Shown: in pieces, positions 62,119 to 64,000 of the stretch
Layout of the letters: each line of letters opens with the position of its first letter
How positions within the stretch are numbered: position 1 is the stretch's first letter
Source: Ctena decussata
Lineage: Eukaryota; Mollusca; Bivalvia; Lucinida; Lucinidae
DNA length: 64,000 nucleotides
NCBI GenBank assembly: GCA_963989385.1
Contig: OZ022501.1
Coordinates: forward strand, 23,026,102 to 23,090,101
Reading direction: 5' to 3'
Program-made: the position numbers and the translations under genes
Notes under the pieces: model-generated
Databases searched by the model: none
The model's input: only the letters and a program-made list of their open reading frames with translations
Told to the model about the DNA's origin: nothing

Positions 62119-62461
62119 TTGCACACCACGTTTTGTTTTAACTTCAGAACCTCTTAAAATGCGTAATACTAGTGCTTGAGAGGTTTAAATTTGATTTTGA
62201 AAGAAGGCGCCGCTTTCAACGACCGCCATTCGGCTCTTTACGTCAACGACTGGCGTGCATAAACTGACGTCATTTTTACCGTCTTCGTGACGTCATCATC
62301 TTAAATGCCAACGTCACTTGACGACGCAGGTACGTGAGCTCCTATACAACCAATGCATTGACAGCTCGTGATTTTTTTCCGGTCCTGGGTCAGAACACTA
62401 GGGTAAGATGAGATTTTCTATCCCAGGTGAAAAGAATGGCATTTTCTATCCGGTGTGCAAG
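62119..62461. repeat. Short-TIR element CTTGCACACC...GGTGTGCAAG
   Basis: Perfect 10-base inverted ends about 340 bases apart. It contains TGACGTCAT-like words and AGATTTTCTATCC similar to the palindrome beside it, so the two may be one composite element (61840-62470). Confidence 0.5.
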
Positions 62462-62469
62462 AAAATGTT

Positions 62470-63518
62470 CTCCACTTCATTCCATGGATTTGGGATGGCA
62501 TTTAGTTGGTTTGCCCTCAAGGCGATAAATTCCGTTCAGTACGAGTAACACCCCAAGCTCTGGGGACATATACTGTAGCCCCGGACTGTAGCCATTGGAA
62601 TGTTGATTATCTCATCCATTCCATTCCATGTTTTAAACTATGCCCCGCTATCTTATGTAGCATGAATATTTTACGTTTCTATGGCAGTTAAGAAATATTA
62701 AATTCAAAACTATAATCATTAATTAATTAAAATCAAAGCTACAAAACAGTTAAAAGTGCCAAAATTTTTTATCAGCTCAGTAAAATGAAACAAGATCAAC
62801 CATCTATATATAAAAGAAAAGCACATTTCTCATGTTTTCAGTTCGTGTCCTAATATGATATCTCTCAGCGGTAATGCTAGTGAGTAGTGATAAAACTTGA
62901 TTCTAAAAATACGACAGTTACGCGATAGCTGGAGAAATACCATCCGCGGTGATGTTCGGTTTTCTTCGCTGGGGGTTTATAAAATGTCTGATTACTGGGT
63001 GTATGACCTCAAATCCTGTTGGTCATATATGATAAGACTAATACACGGGTGGCACGACTGTCGTGCCAACAGTGTCAGCAGTCAACACAAAACCAGCCTG
63101 AGTTTGGCGGCAAATTTCACGTTCACTGAAAAAATGACAACACGGAACTGCGATAAACGCCAAAAAGGGAAAGAATTTCAGTGGATAGGCCATGAAACAA
63201 TAACAAATAGACAGTTACAAAATGAAAAACATTATCAGTAAGTACCTTGACGGTCGCGAATTATTTTGGCAATAAACTGACTTGGACAGTGTATCGTCGA
63301 TATGACTGCCGTGGGTATCATATATTCGACAGCCCCATTATGAGATTTCTGTGGTCTAATTGATTCATGCTGTCATTTTAATTTTATATTTAGCGATTAA
63401 TTTAATATATAAATGTAAATACCATATTAAAATTCGGGTTGTGAGGTCAGTCCTCAATGGGGACACGCTTCTTACCACAGGCACTCTACGAAACATGTTA
63501 AATTTCTAAATATGATCA
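62470..63518. other. Unassigned sequence
   Basis: A plus-strand frame of 114 codons (62897-63241) has no recognised domain. A perfect short hairpin GGCACGACTGTCGTGCC lies at 63051-63067. Confidence 0.45.
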
Positions 63519-63590
63519 AATGTCAATCTATTTTCTACCACTATGTAAAATTTCAAGTCGATCGGTTGCGAAATAAGAGTTGCAATTCAG
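63519..63590. repeat. Dispersed repeat shared with 60595-60670
   Basis: TCAATCTATTTTCTACCA and TGTAAAATTTCAAGTCGATC match the other copy. Confidence 0.55.
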
Positions 63591-63955
63591 CCCGCTGCAT
63601 TCATAAAGAAGCTGAAGGTGGGACACTAAGCCATTCTGAGTTTGCTTTTACACTTTGGAGTCGCATGTTCTCACTCATAATATGCATTTCAAGCTAGATA
63701 CTTCCATATTATGAAACGATGACATATTTCTGCACTTACCTATAATCGAAGCATTTCATGACAGTGAAGGATAATGCAAAATTTACAACAAAATTCTGAA
63801 TCGGGATGAAAAACAGCAAATTGACGGAAGTGGTCAAATAAGCATGGCGGTCTGTCGGAAATCCCAATATTGCGAGTCTGTTGATTGGTCAACAACTGCG
63901 CAAGTTTAAATCCACGTGATTTGAAAACTTTGATGTCGACAGATTGGTTGCCATT

Positions 63956-64000
63956 ATGGCAGGAGAGCTACGTCATCAGAGCACGCGACTGGAATTTCCG
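63956..64000 (+). CDS. Possible start of a gene running off the right edge
   Basis: ATG at 63956 in a good context (CCATTATGG) opens MAGELRHQSTRLEFP to the window end. Upstream, ATTGG motifs (inverted CCAAT) occur at about 63882 and 63942 and an E-box CACGTG at 63914, which could be a TATA-less promoter. With only 15 codons this is a weak call. Confidence 0.2.
   Translation, partial: MAGELRHQSTRLEFP

Overview
This window looks like nuclear DNA of an animal, most probably a marine bivalve mollusc. Evidence: split genes with GT/AG introns, tRNA-derived SINEs, a LINE with an endonuclease/reverse transcriptase ORF, many short inverted-repeat elements (MITEs), and several elements with the pearl/HINE layout known from oysters (tandem core, GACGG-type microsatellite, terminal hairpin). 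The assignment is inferred from repeat style and is not proven. There are no operons or bacterial features.

Genes are sparse. The only well-supported host gene is on the minus strand: exon A (11414-12593) encodes a signal peptide and a cysteine-rich EGF-like ectodomain, and exon B (9083-9250) encodes a transmembrane helix and the start of a cytoplasmic tail. Together they make a type I membrane protein whose 3' exons are not found. Weak candidates are an orphan EGF-like exon (12775-12896, +), a TIMP-like first exon (33085-33291, -) and a possible gene start at the right edge (63956, +). The longest ORF (42374-45571, -) belongs to a 5'-truncated but otherwise open LINE. Three decayed pieces of another LINE lie at 4440-4580, 34110-34760 and 59255-59440.

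Layout. 1-9 kb: foldback elements, a CGTCTTTTCG minisatellite element in two inverted copies, a pearl/HINE element, and a SINE split by a CACTG-ended MITE. 9-12.6 kb: the EGF/TM gene, its intron filled by a second HINE. 13-21 kb: a recent 2,263-bp tandem duplication and two opposite copies of a 1.76-kb TA-flanked element (X) that enclose an inverted piece of another element (T), forming a near-palindrome of about 3.9 kb. 21-33 kb: foldbacks, an element whose core is an array of about 30 perfect heat-shock-element-like palindromes (23788-24742), an intact copy of T (30533-31589) and a 914-bp giant palindrome (31627-32540). 33-40 kb: LINE relics, a 765-bp tandem duplication that copied a MITE with it, and foldbacks. 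40.1-46.1 kb: a nest in which a MITE is split exactly at TTAA by a 5.75-kb element with long inverted ends that itself carries the LINE. 46-64 kb: SINEs, two more HINE-like elements and several hairpin elements.

The genes do not form a pathway. The window is mainly a record of nested transposition. Recurrent themes are palindromes (foldback elements at every scale), a shared GAGCCGCGACACGACAAAAC-ended MITE family in at least a dozen copies, and a CTGATCAGACTG motif found in many otherwise different elements.
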